Source: Lasiosphaeris hirsuta
Lineage: Eukaryota > Ascomycota > Sordariomycetes > Sordariales > Lasiosphaeriaceae
Direction of reading: 5' to 3'
Assembly: GCA_030549175.1 (NCBI GenBank)
Contig: JAUKUA010000006.1
Span: 2,542,001-2,606,000, forward strand
DNA length: 64,000 nucleotides
The stretch's first letter is position 1. The number at the start of each line of letters is the position of its first letter. A program made the translations under genes and the position numbers. Positions 1-10,900 of the stretch are shown here, piece after piece. Under the pieces are notes generated by a model. The model had not been told where the DNA came from, ran no database searches, and saw only the letters and a program-made list of their open reading frames with translations.

Positions 1-962
1 ATGTTCTTCATGCCCGTGATATACGGCTACGACCCGGCCTCTCGGATGCAAGCCGTGTCGTTCCTTTCCGATGGGGGCGTGATGCTGGCGATCTGGTGGC
101 TTGAGTCCCTGCGATGCCGACCCATGCCGTGGTTCCTGCACAAGTAGGTCAACCCCAGCAGCAAACTAACCAAACCGACCCCGAATCTAACCGCCGCAGC
201 CCGTCCATCCTCACCCTGGCGAGCCAGCTCGTCGGCCTCGGCGTCGTCTGTCCGCTCTACTGCTTCCTCTCGTACATCTACGCCCCGATCGACAGTCCCG
301 TGTCGTCGGACCAGCGGAGCTCGCTGACCGCCGTCCTGCCCGCCCTCCTCGTCGGCTACTACATCCCGGCGTACGCCATGTTCTTCTGGCCCGACCTCGC
401 CGAGCGGCAGTCGTGGCTGTTCCTGTGGCAACTGTACCCCGTCCTGATCTCCATCGCCTACCACGCCGTAACCCTCGGTACCGCGACCCCGCGGAACCGG
501 TCCGTGGTGGCCAAGCTGAGCCGCGACCTGCTCGCGGTCCGCGTGTGCATCGGCGTCTCGGTGGTCCTGGGCGCGTCCGTCTGGCTCTGGACCCGGTTCT
601 CGGCCCCGCTCAGCATGGCTACCATCTTTGCGCCCACCGGGGTCCCTCGCCTGTCCCTCCCTAGCCTAACGGCGTTTAGTGGTCAGTTTCTTCGGTGGGA
701 TGAGGTGTTTGTCTTTGGGCCCATGCTGTTGTGGCTCGCCTATCTGTACGAGGACACTAAGCGTGCCGGGCTTCTGCAGGCGAGCTGGCTGTCGTTGATT
801 CCGTTGGCTGCTGCTGCCGTTATCGCACTGGGACCTGGTGCAGCGGTCGGATTGGGCTGGCTGTGGAGGGAAGAGGCAATCCTAGCAAGGCACGAAAAGG
901 ACACATTGATGCTCGAGGTTGCCGCAAAAGTGGATGCGCTGTTGAAAGCCAACGGGGCATGA
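1..962 (+). CDS. Multi-pass membrane protein, 5' end cut by window edge
   Basis: Exons 1..143 and 200..962; the reading frame is open at base 1, so the gene probably begins upstream. The intron (144..199) has donor GTAGGT, a CTAAC branch site and acceptor CGCAG, and the phase matches across it. The visible ~301 residues hold about six hydrophobic spans, including the motif PLYCFLSYIY just after the intron, and end in a short charged tail (WLWREEAILARHEKDTLML). The layout (WWLESLR, then G-x-G-x-x-x-PLYC) is reminiscent of integral membrane proteins found in fungal terpenoid and indole-diterpene clusters, but this is only an impression and no biosynthetic cluster is visible here. No catalytic motif is recognised and the function is unknown. 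The coding call is firm because of the spliced frame and the hydrophobic periodicity. Confidence 0.75.
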
Positions 963-1298
963 GGGAGAGCTGTATTTTATTTCACCTGTTCACGACGCAT
1001 TGATTGAATGGGTAAACGGGACTAATTTGTACAGGATGGCAACATCAGGAAGGGCGGCGCTTTTAAGATTGGTTGACACATGGGAAACAACTACCAGAGT
1101 CAACTGTACTTTGCAAAAACTTTCCTTTGTAATTGAGAAGTCGCTGTCGCACACGCCGGGTTTAGCGCCCTCTCCAATTTATCGCGCCGCTTCGCCCTGA
1201 TTGGCCGCACGCTCCCTGCCCCACCACGCCCGCCCATTTTCAACAAGCTTGCCCATTTTTCAACAAGCAAGCTTAAGCACCTTGTACCCCTCCCTCCA
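963..1298. other. Intergenic, no gene seen
   Basis: Spacer between the membrane-protein gene and the nuclease-like gene. It includes a near-direct repeat of CCCATTTTTCAACAAGC around 1230-1272. No supported ORF or RNA gene. Confidence 0.5.
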
Positions 1299-2307
1299 AT
1301 GGCTTCCCCACGCATCCGGCTTCACGGATCCCAGCTCCAACAACGCTTCACCATGGCCTTAATCATATCGAGGCCGCCAACGGCCGTATCTCGATTAGCT
1401 GTATCATCCCTATCAGCTGCACCTACGTTGGTATCGGCATCTACCATGCCTACTTCGGTAGGATCGAAGCAAGATGACGATCCCGGCACCGTACGTTTTA
1501 CCAACGTACAAGATCTGTTCAATGTGATAGATCACACTACAAGGGATTCCCTTACCGTTATAAGTACAGTATTACCTTAGCATTTCTATATAATATGCTA
1601 CTAGTTATTTAGATGTATCTCTTGATCGTCTCACCGAAATCGATCGTATACGAGAAGAGGAACGGCGCAAGTTCCGCTTTCGTTATTTCGACACCAAATC
1701 CCGGACCCTCATCATTACTATCATAACTACCCTTCATGAGGAACTCCACAAAGGGTTATATAACGAGTATATCAGGAAGGTTCACAAAAGGAGTTGGAGA
1801 GATATCGGTAATGCTACACGTCTAGCACAAGGTTATGCTGGACGAAGGGGTAAAGAGGGTGATTCAAGCGGTGGCCCAAAGCCTGAACGAGCTGGTAAAA
1901 GTGCCTGGCCAACACTTGTCATCGAGGCAGGATTCTCTCAGACATTGGCGCAATTGCGAATAGGTATGAGGCAGTGGTTTTCCACGTCAAACCACGAGGT
2001 CAAGATTGTTCTTCTTGCCAAGCTTGACGGTACTACAAGCCTTTTGGAGAAGTGGGAGGAAGAGATACCAGTTCGCCCTGGAGCTACCACAACGCGACAC
2101 TCTCTTCAGCACCAAGAGCCTGTGCTCCGACAAACCATCACCATCACCCGAGATACCACCACCGACCCGATCTCGTACCATGTCACCAGCGGTGCATTGG
2201 TACTATCATTCCGGCTTCTCTTCCTTAGAGATCCGGGCCCTAGGGAGGGAGACTTGGCTTTTAGCATTCAAGAGCTGGAGGAGTATGCCGAAGATGTCTG
2301 GGCTTAA
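1299..2307 (+). CDS. Fungal paralogous-family protein, possible PD-(D/E)XK-like fold (copy 1)
   Basis: Exons 1299..1563 and 1613..2307 (319 aa; an alternative ATG at 1353 gives 301 aa). The 49-nt intron starts GTACAG and ends TTATTTAG; the join gives an Asn codon and the frame then stays open to the stop. The first exon encodes a variable Ser/Thr-rich leader. The second begins with a basic helix (EERRKFRFRYFD), then a variable linker, then the conserved core WPTLVIEAG-x-S-x-x-L-x-x-LR, followed by a beta-rich stretch (VKIVLLAKLD) and LLEKW. A second copy with the same two-exon plan lies at 21533..22721 on the other strand. The P-x-x-V-x-E-x-x-S pattern recalls Uma2/PD-(D/E)XK folds, but the catalytic set is not clear, so function is inference only. 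Base composition is visibly more AT-rich than neighbouring genes. What else it could be: a diverging or dying copy. Confidence 0.7.
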
Positions 2308-2390
2308 GTGTAATTCAAGAATTGGACGAGTACGCGGAAGATGCCTTGTTCGACGTATAGATTCCTTAGAGATCCGGGCCCTGGGTAAAT
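2219..2390 (+). repeat. Decayed local duplication of the gene's 3' end
   Basis: Two blocks occur twice. TTCCTTAGAGATCCGGGCCC is at about 2221 and again at about 2364. ATTCAAGAGCTGGAGGAGTA at about 2267 matches ATTCAAGAATTGGACGAGTA at about 2312, and the following GAAGATG is shared. The second set lies just past the stop codon, so part of the terminal exon has been copied into the 3' flank and has drifted. Confidence 0.7.
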
Positions 2391-2588
2391 TTTCTTGTAC
2401 CACCTGCTCCTCACTGTCGAGGGCGCTGAAAATGGCGACACGTGCCAGCCGGATCCCGACGGCCGCAACAGCGCTTTCTCGCTTTAACCTGTAATTTGAA
2501 ATCACGAGGAACATAGAAGAGATGAGCCTAGCAATGTCAGTGTTTTATATCTTCCTCACAAGATCCCTGTCTTTACCTTCTGTCAAGT

Positions 2589-3050
2589 TTGACCCGGGTT
2601 CCCGCCGTCCTAGCTTCGGTGTACCCCTTCCTCTCGCAGTGCATCCGCGACTGGGCACCTTCGCAAGTGGGCGACGGCCAGGGGGACGGCGGAGCCACCT
2701 ACGTTTCGCGCAGTGAGTGGCTCGCGGTAACCCACACGTGTTTCAGCCCCGACTCGACTCTTCCGAGCACCACCGACCAGACGGTCCTAGCCTTGTTCCA
2801 TCTGATCAGCTCGCTGTTCGTCTTCATTTACGCCATCGGGGTGCTGCTCCCGCAGGCATTGGGATTGGGGACACTCAACAGTCTGGGGCGGTCTTCGCAT
2901 GGCCAACTGCGGAAGAGGATTCGGTGTTTCTGGGACGAGCTGGGTAAACCCTGCCGAGGCCGTGTCCCGCGGTACGTGCTGCCTGCGGTTCCGGTGTGCT
3001 TGATGGTCCTGCTGCTGCGGGAGTTCTGGAGGCTCCGCGGTCTCCAGTAG
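2589..3050 (+). pseudogene. Orphan ORF with two hydrophobic spans, gene fragment?
   Basis: An open frame of about 150 codons with protein-like composition. It has one long hydrophobic stretch (LFHLISSLFVFIYAIGVLL), a basic loop (GQLRKRIRCFWDEL) and a second span near the end (YVLPAVPVCLMVLLL). The frame opens with TTG rather than ATG, and I could not find an upstream exon that joins convincingly. It may be the 3' exon of a gene whose 5' part is unrecognised, or a decayed fragment. No family is recognised. Confidence 0.3.
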
Positions 3051-3097
3051 CAACTTATGGAGAGAACCGACGGCACCTACGAGGGAGGCGAGTGAGT

Positions 3098-3119
3098 GGG
3101 GGGGGGGGGGGGGGGGGGG
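3098..3119 (+). repeat. G homopolymer, 22 nt
   Basis: An uninterrupted run of about 22 G (C on the other strand) in the spacer downstream of the orphan ORF. It could be a true homopolymer or partly an assembly artefact. The rest of 3051-3592 holds no supported gene. Confidence 0.85.
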
Positions 3120-3592
3120 TTGGGCAGGTAATGGCTGTTACCGTCTTCGTGTCTATCGTTGTGGACATGCTCTTTGTGGTGTGTATGGGAAGGGAGGCCG
3201 AAACGGCGTCAGCGAGGCCGGCAGGAGTTCAGCAAGAATCAGCGTCCCAATTCGGGTTGAAGTCGCTTTGTCGCGGTATACCAGTGGTGCTCGAGGATTC
3301 GGCTGTGTTTTGGACCAACATTGAGGGTATGTTGGCTTCGGCGGAAATTCAGGCCCACAGTTTGATCACCACTTCAGGCCAAGTCCAAGTTAGGTACTAC
3401 GGGAATCGCTAGTAAAGAAGCCCGGAAAACGCAGGGTTGGTGCGTACTACCTATACTCAGGGTCCTACCCCTCAACCGCACTCCAACTCCAACATCCATC
3501 GACAACCAACAGTCGACAGTACGACCTCACTGGCATCTGGCATCTTCACCCTCACGGCCCTTGCTTTACTGGAATCATTGCCGGTTTCCAAA

Positions 3593-4501
3593 ATGGAGAA
3601 CCGCGCGTTCCTCGCCGACCAACTCCACGATCAAGGCTATGTCATTGTCCCCTCCCTCCTCTCCGCCGCCGAGCTCTCGACCCTGCGCACCGCCGCCACA
3701 GCCCTCACCTCCCTCGCACGCACCGGGCAATGGCCCTACGTGCGCACTGTAGGCAAGCAATTCCCGCCGTGGCCCACCCCAACCCCTGTCTCCCCACCAG
3801 CCGACATCTGGGGCGTCCAGCACCTCCTGCACCCATCGCTCCCGGCGCCGGTCCAGTCCGCCTTCGCCGCTGTCTACTTCTCTCCCGCCCTCCTCTCCAT
3901 AGCCAAGCACCTCGTTACCCCGCACGGCTCGCCGCCCGCCGCCGACGCCGACCTCGTCCTCGAGCTCCTCAACCTCCTGACCAACCCGACCGCGACCCCC
4001 TTCGCGCTCACCTGGCACCGGGACGACATCCCGGCGTCCACCGCCCCGGCCGACGAGGCCGCGCTGCTCGCCCGCCCGGCGTGGCACACGCAGTACAACC
4101 TCGCGCTGTTCGACGGCGACGACTCACTAGTGGTTGTCCCGGGCAGTCACCGGCGGGTGCGGACCGACGCCGAGCGGGCGGCGGACCCGTACGCGGCCGA
4201 CATGCCGGGGCAGGTGCGGGTGGTGCTGGGGGCGGGAGATGTGGTGTTTTACGACAATAACATCCTGCACCGCGGAGTGTACGGGGTGGAGCGGGAGAGG
4301 ATGACGGTGCACGGGTCCGTCGGCCATGTCCGGGGGAGCAAGGGCCGGGCGAGAAATGTGCTGCAGCATGGGATAGGGGAGTGGGTCGGCGGCTGCGACT
4401 TCTCCGGGCGAGGGGAGGGGAGGGAGAGGGTCGAGGGGATGAGGGCGCGGGCGGTGGAGATGGGGACGGGGAGGGATGTTGGGTTTTCGTTGGAGGGGTG
4501 A
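3593..4501 (+). CDS. Phytanoyl-CoA dioxygenase (PhyH) family protein
   Basis: Single-exon gene, 302 aa. The open frame extends upstream to a non-ATG codon near 3437; I chose ATG 3593 because the family-like sequence begins right there (FLADQLHDQGYVIVPSLLS, the usual opening helix and strand). Fe(II)/2-oxoglutarate ligands are visible: H142-R-D144 in LTWHRDD and a distal His at 226 in NNILHRGVY, with Arg236 available to bind the 2-oxoglutarate carboxylate. PGSHRR at 183-188 is also typical of the family. The reaction class is oxidative hydroxylation; the substrate cannot be read from sequence, and fungal relatives range from lipid to secondary-metabolite enzymes. No signal peptide or membrane span, so probably cytosolic. 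The C-terminal ~50 residues are Gly/Arg/Glu-rich and probably flexible. No obvious partner gene is adjacent. Confidence 0.88.
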   Translation: MENRAFLADQLHDQGYVIVPSLLSAAELSTLRTAATALTSLARTGQWPYVRTVGKQFPPWPTPTPVSPPADIWGVQHLLHPSLPAPVQSAFAAVYFSPALLSIAKHLVTPHGSPPAADADLVLELLNLLTNPTATPFALTWHRDDIPASTAPADEAALLARPAWHTQYNLALFDGDDSLVVVPGSHRRVRTDAERAADPYAADMPGQVRVVLGAGDVVFYDNNILHRGVYGVERERMTVHGSVGHVRGSKGRARNVLQHGIGEWVGGCDFSGRGEGRERVEGMRARAVEMGTGRDVGFSLEG

Positions 4502-4955
4502 TGGGGGTGTTGGAGATAAAAGGAAACTGAGGATAAGGATCGAGTTGACGTGGAATACGTAGATAGAACCTACACGCCAACAGTAAGCGAACAGATAACG
4601 ACAAAGGAGATTACTACGAATAAACCCCTCCCCGCCCCCCCAAATTCAGGTCATCTCGATGGGTTGAAAGGTTTGCCCAAGAAGTGGTAAAGCCCAGCCG
4701 TCAGTATCAACTCCTTGCCCTCTGCGTTGACCAGATGAGCGTTTTCCAACGCATCTACTTTTATAGCTAAAATAGACAAGGTATAGTGGTAGGTAATTTA
4801 TGGCCGGGGTCTATACCAACTAAAGCCCAGACCAGTACCAAACGCAATGTGGAGTCGAATGTTTGTGAAAACTCTTCACTGTTCCACGCCCTGAGTGGGT
4901 GCCCGCCTATATGGACCCAGCAATCCGGACTGCAGTCCAAACAAAGCAGTAACCT
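4502..4955. other. Intergenic, no gene seen
   Basis: Moderately AT-rich spacer between the dioxygenase gene and tRNA-Lys. No ORF or other structured element is supported. Confidence 0.5.
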
Positions 4956-5045
4956 GCCCGGCTAGCTCAATCGGTAGAGCGTGAGACTCTTAAGGCTCAC
5001 AAGCCAGGCATCTCAAGGTTGTGGGTTCGACCCCCACGTCGGGCT
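4956..5045 (+). tRNA. tRNA-Lys (CTT) with intron
   Basis: Acceptor strands GCCCGGC and GTCGGGC pair with one G-T wobble. The A box is TAGCTCAATCGGTAGAGCG and the T arm is GTGGGTTCGACCCCCAC. The anticodon stem TGAGA/TCTCA encloses loop CTCTTAA with anticodon CTT at 4989-4991. A 17-nt intron (4993..5009) sits one base 3' of the anticodon, the standard position for nuclear tRNA introns. Confidence 0.95.
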
Positions 5046-5259
5046 CAATTCCCGGTGAAAACCAATCTTTTTGCCCCCTCCTCCGTTCCTCCAATTTTGG
5101 TCTTGGAGACAACAGAACAAGAGTTTGCACGCATGTTTATTTGTATGTACGCCCTATTCAACATCCCAAGCCAAGGGAAAAAAGTCATGTACATATAAAA
5201 CCCCAACAACCACCCATGTACAACTTTGCCCCTTTGTCGATTCACCCCCCTACCATTCC

Positions 5260-7994
5260 TCAGCTGCTCTTGTAAACCACCACATTCGACGGAAACACAT
5301 TCACATTGTCGGCATACCATGCCACCTGCGCCCCGTCGCGGTTCAACATGCTGCGCGATCCGATGGTGTTGAGGTTGTAGATGTTGACGTTCTCGGCCGA
5401 CCCCTCGATCGATGTGATGCGCGCCTGGCACGTCTGTCCGGCATCAAATGTCGAGCACGTTGTGCTGTAATTGCTGAAGAACGAGTACAGCCCCGCGCCG
5501 TACACCAGGATGTTGCGCGAGTTGACCACTCGCAGACCCCACGAGGCCGCACAGTTACCCGCCACGCCGCTGCAGGACGCGCTATAGTCGGGATCGTTCA
5601 GCGCTGCGATGGGGGCGAAGGGGACGAGGGCGTTAGGGGAGGGCATGAAATATCTAGCAAAGGTTAGTTCGGAGTTCTCCGAGTCTTGGGAGCAGGGGGT
5701 GGCGACGTACGGCGTCTCGGTTTGGATCTGCCCCATAAATATGTTCTGTGTCCCGACGAGCTGGTACTGGTAGAGGACATGATGCTCGGACCCAGTTCCA
5801 TAAAGCCAAAAGGTGCCCGCGGTCGACTCGATATCTGGGAACGGTTAGCCCACCTTCTCCATCTGCCACCCGACAGCATCTTCTTCTTACAGAGGCCCCG
5901 CCCAGAATAGATGGAGATCTGCGTGTTCGCCGAATCGTCGATGTCGTGGTCCGCCGTCCTACATCCCGATTAGCCCACACATGCCCAACCACAAGGCACA
6001 GACGACCTACCAGAGCCAAACATTCTCCATGTACAACCCACTGGCCTGCTTGGTAACATGCATCGCCATAAACGCAACGATACACTCCCTCTTGACGGCC
6101 GGATTGTCCGGCGTCTTGACGCACTGCCCAACCTGCTGCTGGCTGCCCGTGAACCCGCCAATCCTCACGTGGACATCCCACATGCCGCTCGGCTTGCCGC
6201 CATCACTCTTCAGATTCCACTCAATGAGCGTCGCGCCAGCCTGAGCGCCCTGTGTCGACACCATAAAGTCGCTCAACTCAACAGACCCCGGCTGCCCACT
6301 CGTGCTCCCAACCTGAACCACCGGCTTCGGGTTGTCGATGTTGTTGAAGAACGCGCCCGCGGACATGATGGTCGCGTACGATTCGCCGACGACCCGCGCA
6401 CCCGGCGGCACCCGGATCGTCCCCGTCACGCGGTACAGCCCGTAGTCGAGAAATAGGACCTTGTTAGCAGCCACAGCGGCGTCGATGGCCGATTGGAGAG
6501 CCGCTGTATCGTCGGCGACGCCGTCGCCGCGAGCCCCAGCCGCGCGCACCGAGACGAATGATGACGCGGGCAGTGACTCGTATTGCGGCTTGGAGCGCGC
6601 GTAGTACCTCCCGTCGCTGCCGACGAGAGAGGCCGGGCGTGGGTTGGGGGTTACTGCACCGCTCCCCTCGCGCGGGCCTGCAGGGGTGTACTTGTGCCCG
6701 TTCGCCCACCCGCTGACAGTTGTTGAGCCAGTAGAGCCCGAGAGCAGAGTTCCCTGGGGCCCTTTGACGGCTACAGGCACATTGCTGAGCAAGATATTTT
6801 CGAGGAGGAGGCTGCCGGCTGTGTCGGGAGTGGTTGTCGTCGACCAGCCAGTGGAGACGCCAATGGCGACATTGGTGAAAGCGCTGTCAATCAGTGTCAC
6901 CGAGCCTGTCTCAACCTTATTGGAGTCTCCCGCTGTCATGTCAATGCCTACTTGGCAGTTGTTAATGGACAGGCCAATATATGTCCATCCCCAGTTCCAG
7001 AGTTGGATGATTGCTTTCGTCGTGTTAGTATTGGTCCAAGAGCCAATACCAATCTCGGCCAGAGGGGCCACGTACCGGTTTTGCAGTTGTTGAACTTCAA
7101 ATTCCGCATCGTATACTGCTGGTTTCCCATGCTAGCTCCAGTCGCTCCGCCGTTGAAGGTCAGGTCGGTAAGGAAGCCTCCACTCCCTTCCTCGATGAAC
7201 AGGCCGACATGGACAACATTCGAAGCTGTAGGCATATTGAAGACGATATTCTGTAGGCTGGTTGCTTGTGATGTCGGCCAATGCATGCCCGTGGCAGCTT
7301 TATCTGGCGCAATGTTGGTTGTGTCGATGATGAAGTTGCGCACCTGGCGGAAGAAGACGTTCACGGCCTTCCAGTTCAGGTTTTGGGTATAGTAGGGGTT
7401 GCCGTCAATGAGACCGAAGCCTTCGAAGCCGGCCGTTGCCTTGAGCGTCGGCGGGGAGTAGGCATCGCCGATGAGCTGTGTGAAGTACGCCGGTTGGACC
7501 GATTTAGAGATCAGGTAAGTGCCAGCGGGAAAGTATACGACCGCCGGGGTCGTGGTCGTGGACGTCTGCGTCTAGTCATCAGAACATGGACTCCCAGAAT
7601 GGCCTCGGCCACAAGTTTGACTTACGCAGCCCCGGTTGCAGGGGTTGCCGGCGTTGATGGCCGCATTGATGGCCGCGGTATCGTCCGCGACGCCGTCTCC
7701 TATTTCCGCATTAGGTCTCGTTCGATGCGCTTCACGGTCTCCCACCATATTCAGCAGCAATGGTCGAATCCTCAAAACCACCTACCTTTGGCGCCATAAT
7801 CCTTCACATTGCGAAATACTGAGTAGTTGGGTCCAGCAAAAGGGGCGAAGCCCCTATCTACACAACCATCAACAAAACAACCCACAAGGTAAGTGTCAAG
7901 GCACGTGGTTCTCACGAGGTATATCACCCAGCCAGTATGCTTTGACAGTCGAGGCCAGGCCGGCAGCGGCCAGCAGCAGGGTAGCGAGGCGCAT
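5260..7994 (-). CDS. Secreted GH55 exo-beta-1,3-glucanase
   Basis: Eight exons, in transcript order 7994..7916, 7857..7786, 7699..7626, 7571..7076, 7013..6011, 5958..5891, 5834..5711, 5653..5260; 769 aa, a usual length for the family. Introns are 52-86 nt with GT/AG ends, and all joins keep phase. The start MRLATLLLAAAGLASTVKA is a signal peptide, followed by YWLGDIPHRG. Two pectate-lyase-like beta-helix modules follow, each opening with the motif GDGVADDTAA (one at the 7699 exon, one near 6530). Later family landmarks are AIIQLWNWGWTYIG, MENVWLWTADHDIDD and MGQIQTETPYF. GH55 enzymes release glucose or short oligosaccharides from beta-1,3-glucan outside the cell, in wall turnover or scavenging. 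I did not assign the catalytic acid. It stands alone, with tRNA-Lys beyond its 3' end. Confidence 0.95.
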
Positions 7995-10900
7995 GGATTG
8001 GACCGGAACTCGCCCGCCTATTTAGCAGCCGGGAAACTCGATGTAGGCCAGGGCGGGAAATAACACAATGTCGTACCGACACGGCGCTGTTGGGACGTTG
8101 GACAAACGAAACAGCTGGAAGCCAGATTTGGACAACCCATCTTGTCTTTCTGAACGACGGGACGGATAATTTATAGAAGAAACAAAATCACCACGGAAAG
8201 AAATACGAAGGATGGGTGCTATACCGGGACAATAAACGTGAACCGCCCGGGAAAGAACTATACAATAAGTTGGGGCCGGTGCCGCGGTCGCGCATCCCGG
8301 GCCTGAAGCCGCGCAACTTGTGGAAAAAAGTCATTTGCGCTCATCTCGAGCGTGTTCCGTATGTAACAACCCTAGAGGGCCAACGACCCGCTACGACAAA
8401 GGGCCGATTGACTCGAGCCCACGGGATTCAGAGACTGTCAAATAAGAACCTAGAACCCAGGAGACCTTGATCCTGCTTGTGTGTTTGCTCCGCCTTGGGT
8501 GGTGTTGACAACGGCGATGGAGACGAAAGAAAAGGGGGTTCGGGAAATGATCGCCGTTCATAGGACACCAAGGCATCGTCCGCCCCGACGGCGGCTGAAA
8601 GCCGATACTGCGAACACTGCCGACCGCGACAACCCGTGATGAAGGGCCGAGACTGCGCGATCCTGCCTATGAAAACGAGGCTCGCTGCTCACTTGAGCAA
8701 TGACTTCGGCAGGTCTTGGCAGCCATGTGAGAAGAGAGAAGTGCGCAGGTGAGCAGGTGAGATCGTGATGCGATGCACCCCGGATTGCTGTTCGATGCAG
8801 CCTCCTTTTCCCCACCATGGCAGGGCGATAGGGCGGAAACAAGCGGAGGCGACCTTTGATGAAGGGGTCACCCGCGTCGCGGGCCCCGGACGCCGCCATC
8901 TGATTCGCCAACCCGGCCGAGCAGTGAGTGGACGGACGAGAGCGATTCGAGAAATAAGGCCGGATGCCACCAGTCTCCCGGGCCCGTCAAGTAACCACGA
9001 TGAATTGGCCTGGACTGTGCCCCGGCCTCTCGCCGTATCGTCTAGCCACAAGCGCCCGGTTCCCTGGCAATTGCTCATTACCTTGACTCAGCAAGGCAGG
9101 TGAGAGGCCAGCGTCGTACCGCTTGCTGAGCTCTAGGTCTGAGTGAACTGAGACATGATAAATAACGCCAAGTTGCATCCCCGGGTTGACCGTGCCATGA
9201 TCTGATTGTAGTTCCGATGCCGAAGTATTGCCCTACAGCACGCCGACCATATATTTGAGTGAGATGTCACCTCCGGAAGGTGGGAGTGCATCCGCAACAC
9301 CACCGACCGGGTCTTGTCCGAGTATCGTGCAGGGAAATTTCGGTCCCGCCTGACCAGCTCCCACCTGTCTTGGAGGGTCGTTTGGTTGCGCTACGTCCGT
9401 ACGAGACGGTCATTCTCTATATCCCCGCCATTCCCCACTTGCTTCAAGCTTCAAGCTTCTCGATGCAACGCCCGGAGAAGCTGATTCGTCCGTTTTACTA
9501 GACTCGCAATTCTCGACTTACACTGGTAGCCGCCGCGCCATGTGATGCACAATAGTTCTTTTCACCAACATCAGGTCCTTGGTGTGTGAATTTTGACGAC
9601 ACATAACTGGTATACAGTCAAGGTCTACTAGGGTGTCGACAGTTTCGCGTCGTTGCCCTCGTCAATACTGAGCTGAAGCCCACACCGCCTCTAGCACCAG
9701 ACGCTGCTCCGACTGAAGGGGTAAACGCAACCTCGGTGAATGTCGCCCGGAAGCAGCAAGTAGGAGTATCTCGACTCGGATCAAAGCTCGAGCGAGACTA
9801 TAGATCCTGTGCCTCTCCCCGCTATGTTAGAAATGTCTTGTGGCGGCAGGGCCACGGGCCCCCAATGGTGTGTTCAGCCGTTTACCCATCCCTGACGGAA
9901 AGCTTGGTCAGGGCGTTCACGTTGGTACTATGTTTGAGGTTGAGAGCCGGTAGTTATCGAGACACTCGTGACCAAGCAGAGGCAGCCGTTGGGCTCGTTA
10001 TGGATCCTGATTTTGAATCAAGACGGCGCGTCATCACGAACCCCTCTCTCGACCACATTGCCGACAAAGTAGTGCGAAGTAGCCATTCATGTCACGGTGT
10101 GTCTCCCACGAGGTTTGTAAAGGGGGCGCCCCATGACTAGTGGGAGCGGGCACGTAGATATCGGATCATGACCAAGGTATTAGCAATTCGCTGAAGAGGC
10201 TATCGCGAATCTGAAATAGAAGCAGGGTAGGTGCTTCGGCAGCCAGTTGCTGCACTCCAGATCCTCTAATTCTGCCTATTTTGGTGCGAGGAAGGCGGCA
10301 TATTGGGCGGCAGTAGGCTCAATGGTGGTGGGCAAGATGGGGCGCACGCGATATGTTGACATCGGATCAGCTCTCTCCAGCGATGAAGTTGGGGCCTTGG
10401 CACTGACGCCGTGCTGCCTTGAAGTGCAGAACGCGTCGGTCAAGAGATCGCCGAGCCCTGATAGATCGATACAAAGTGGTGTTGTCGGGTGTCGGGTCGC
10501 ATCTCGGCCACGGCCCAAAGTGCTGGGTTGGGTCCCATGGAACTCGGCGACTCCCTTCTTACGCTGCCCCGAGTTCCTGTCCTGACGCGCTTGAGAGAAG
10601 GGGTCTAGACGTTGAAGCACCAGGTGCCGTACGAGACAACCACGCAATGTATCCAGACCTTGGGCGATGCAATCGCAATAAACATAAGGAACGGGTTGAA
10701 CGGGGTAGACGGGGTGACGGTAGCGGACGTTCCGTACCACAACGAGGAATGGCCCTGGTGTGGGTGTGGTGGGATGGTCCGGGGGAACGCCCTCTTTTCC
10801 CCAGACGATTTTGTCCCGTTCTCCGCACTGAGAGCTCCCCAAAACAAAATATGCCAACCCCTCCCGATCGATCAGCGGGGGGGACGGGGGCCCATTTTCC

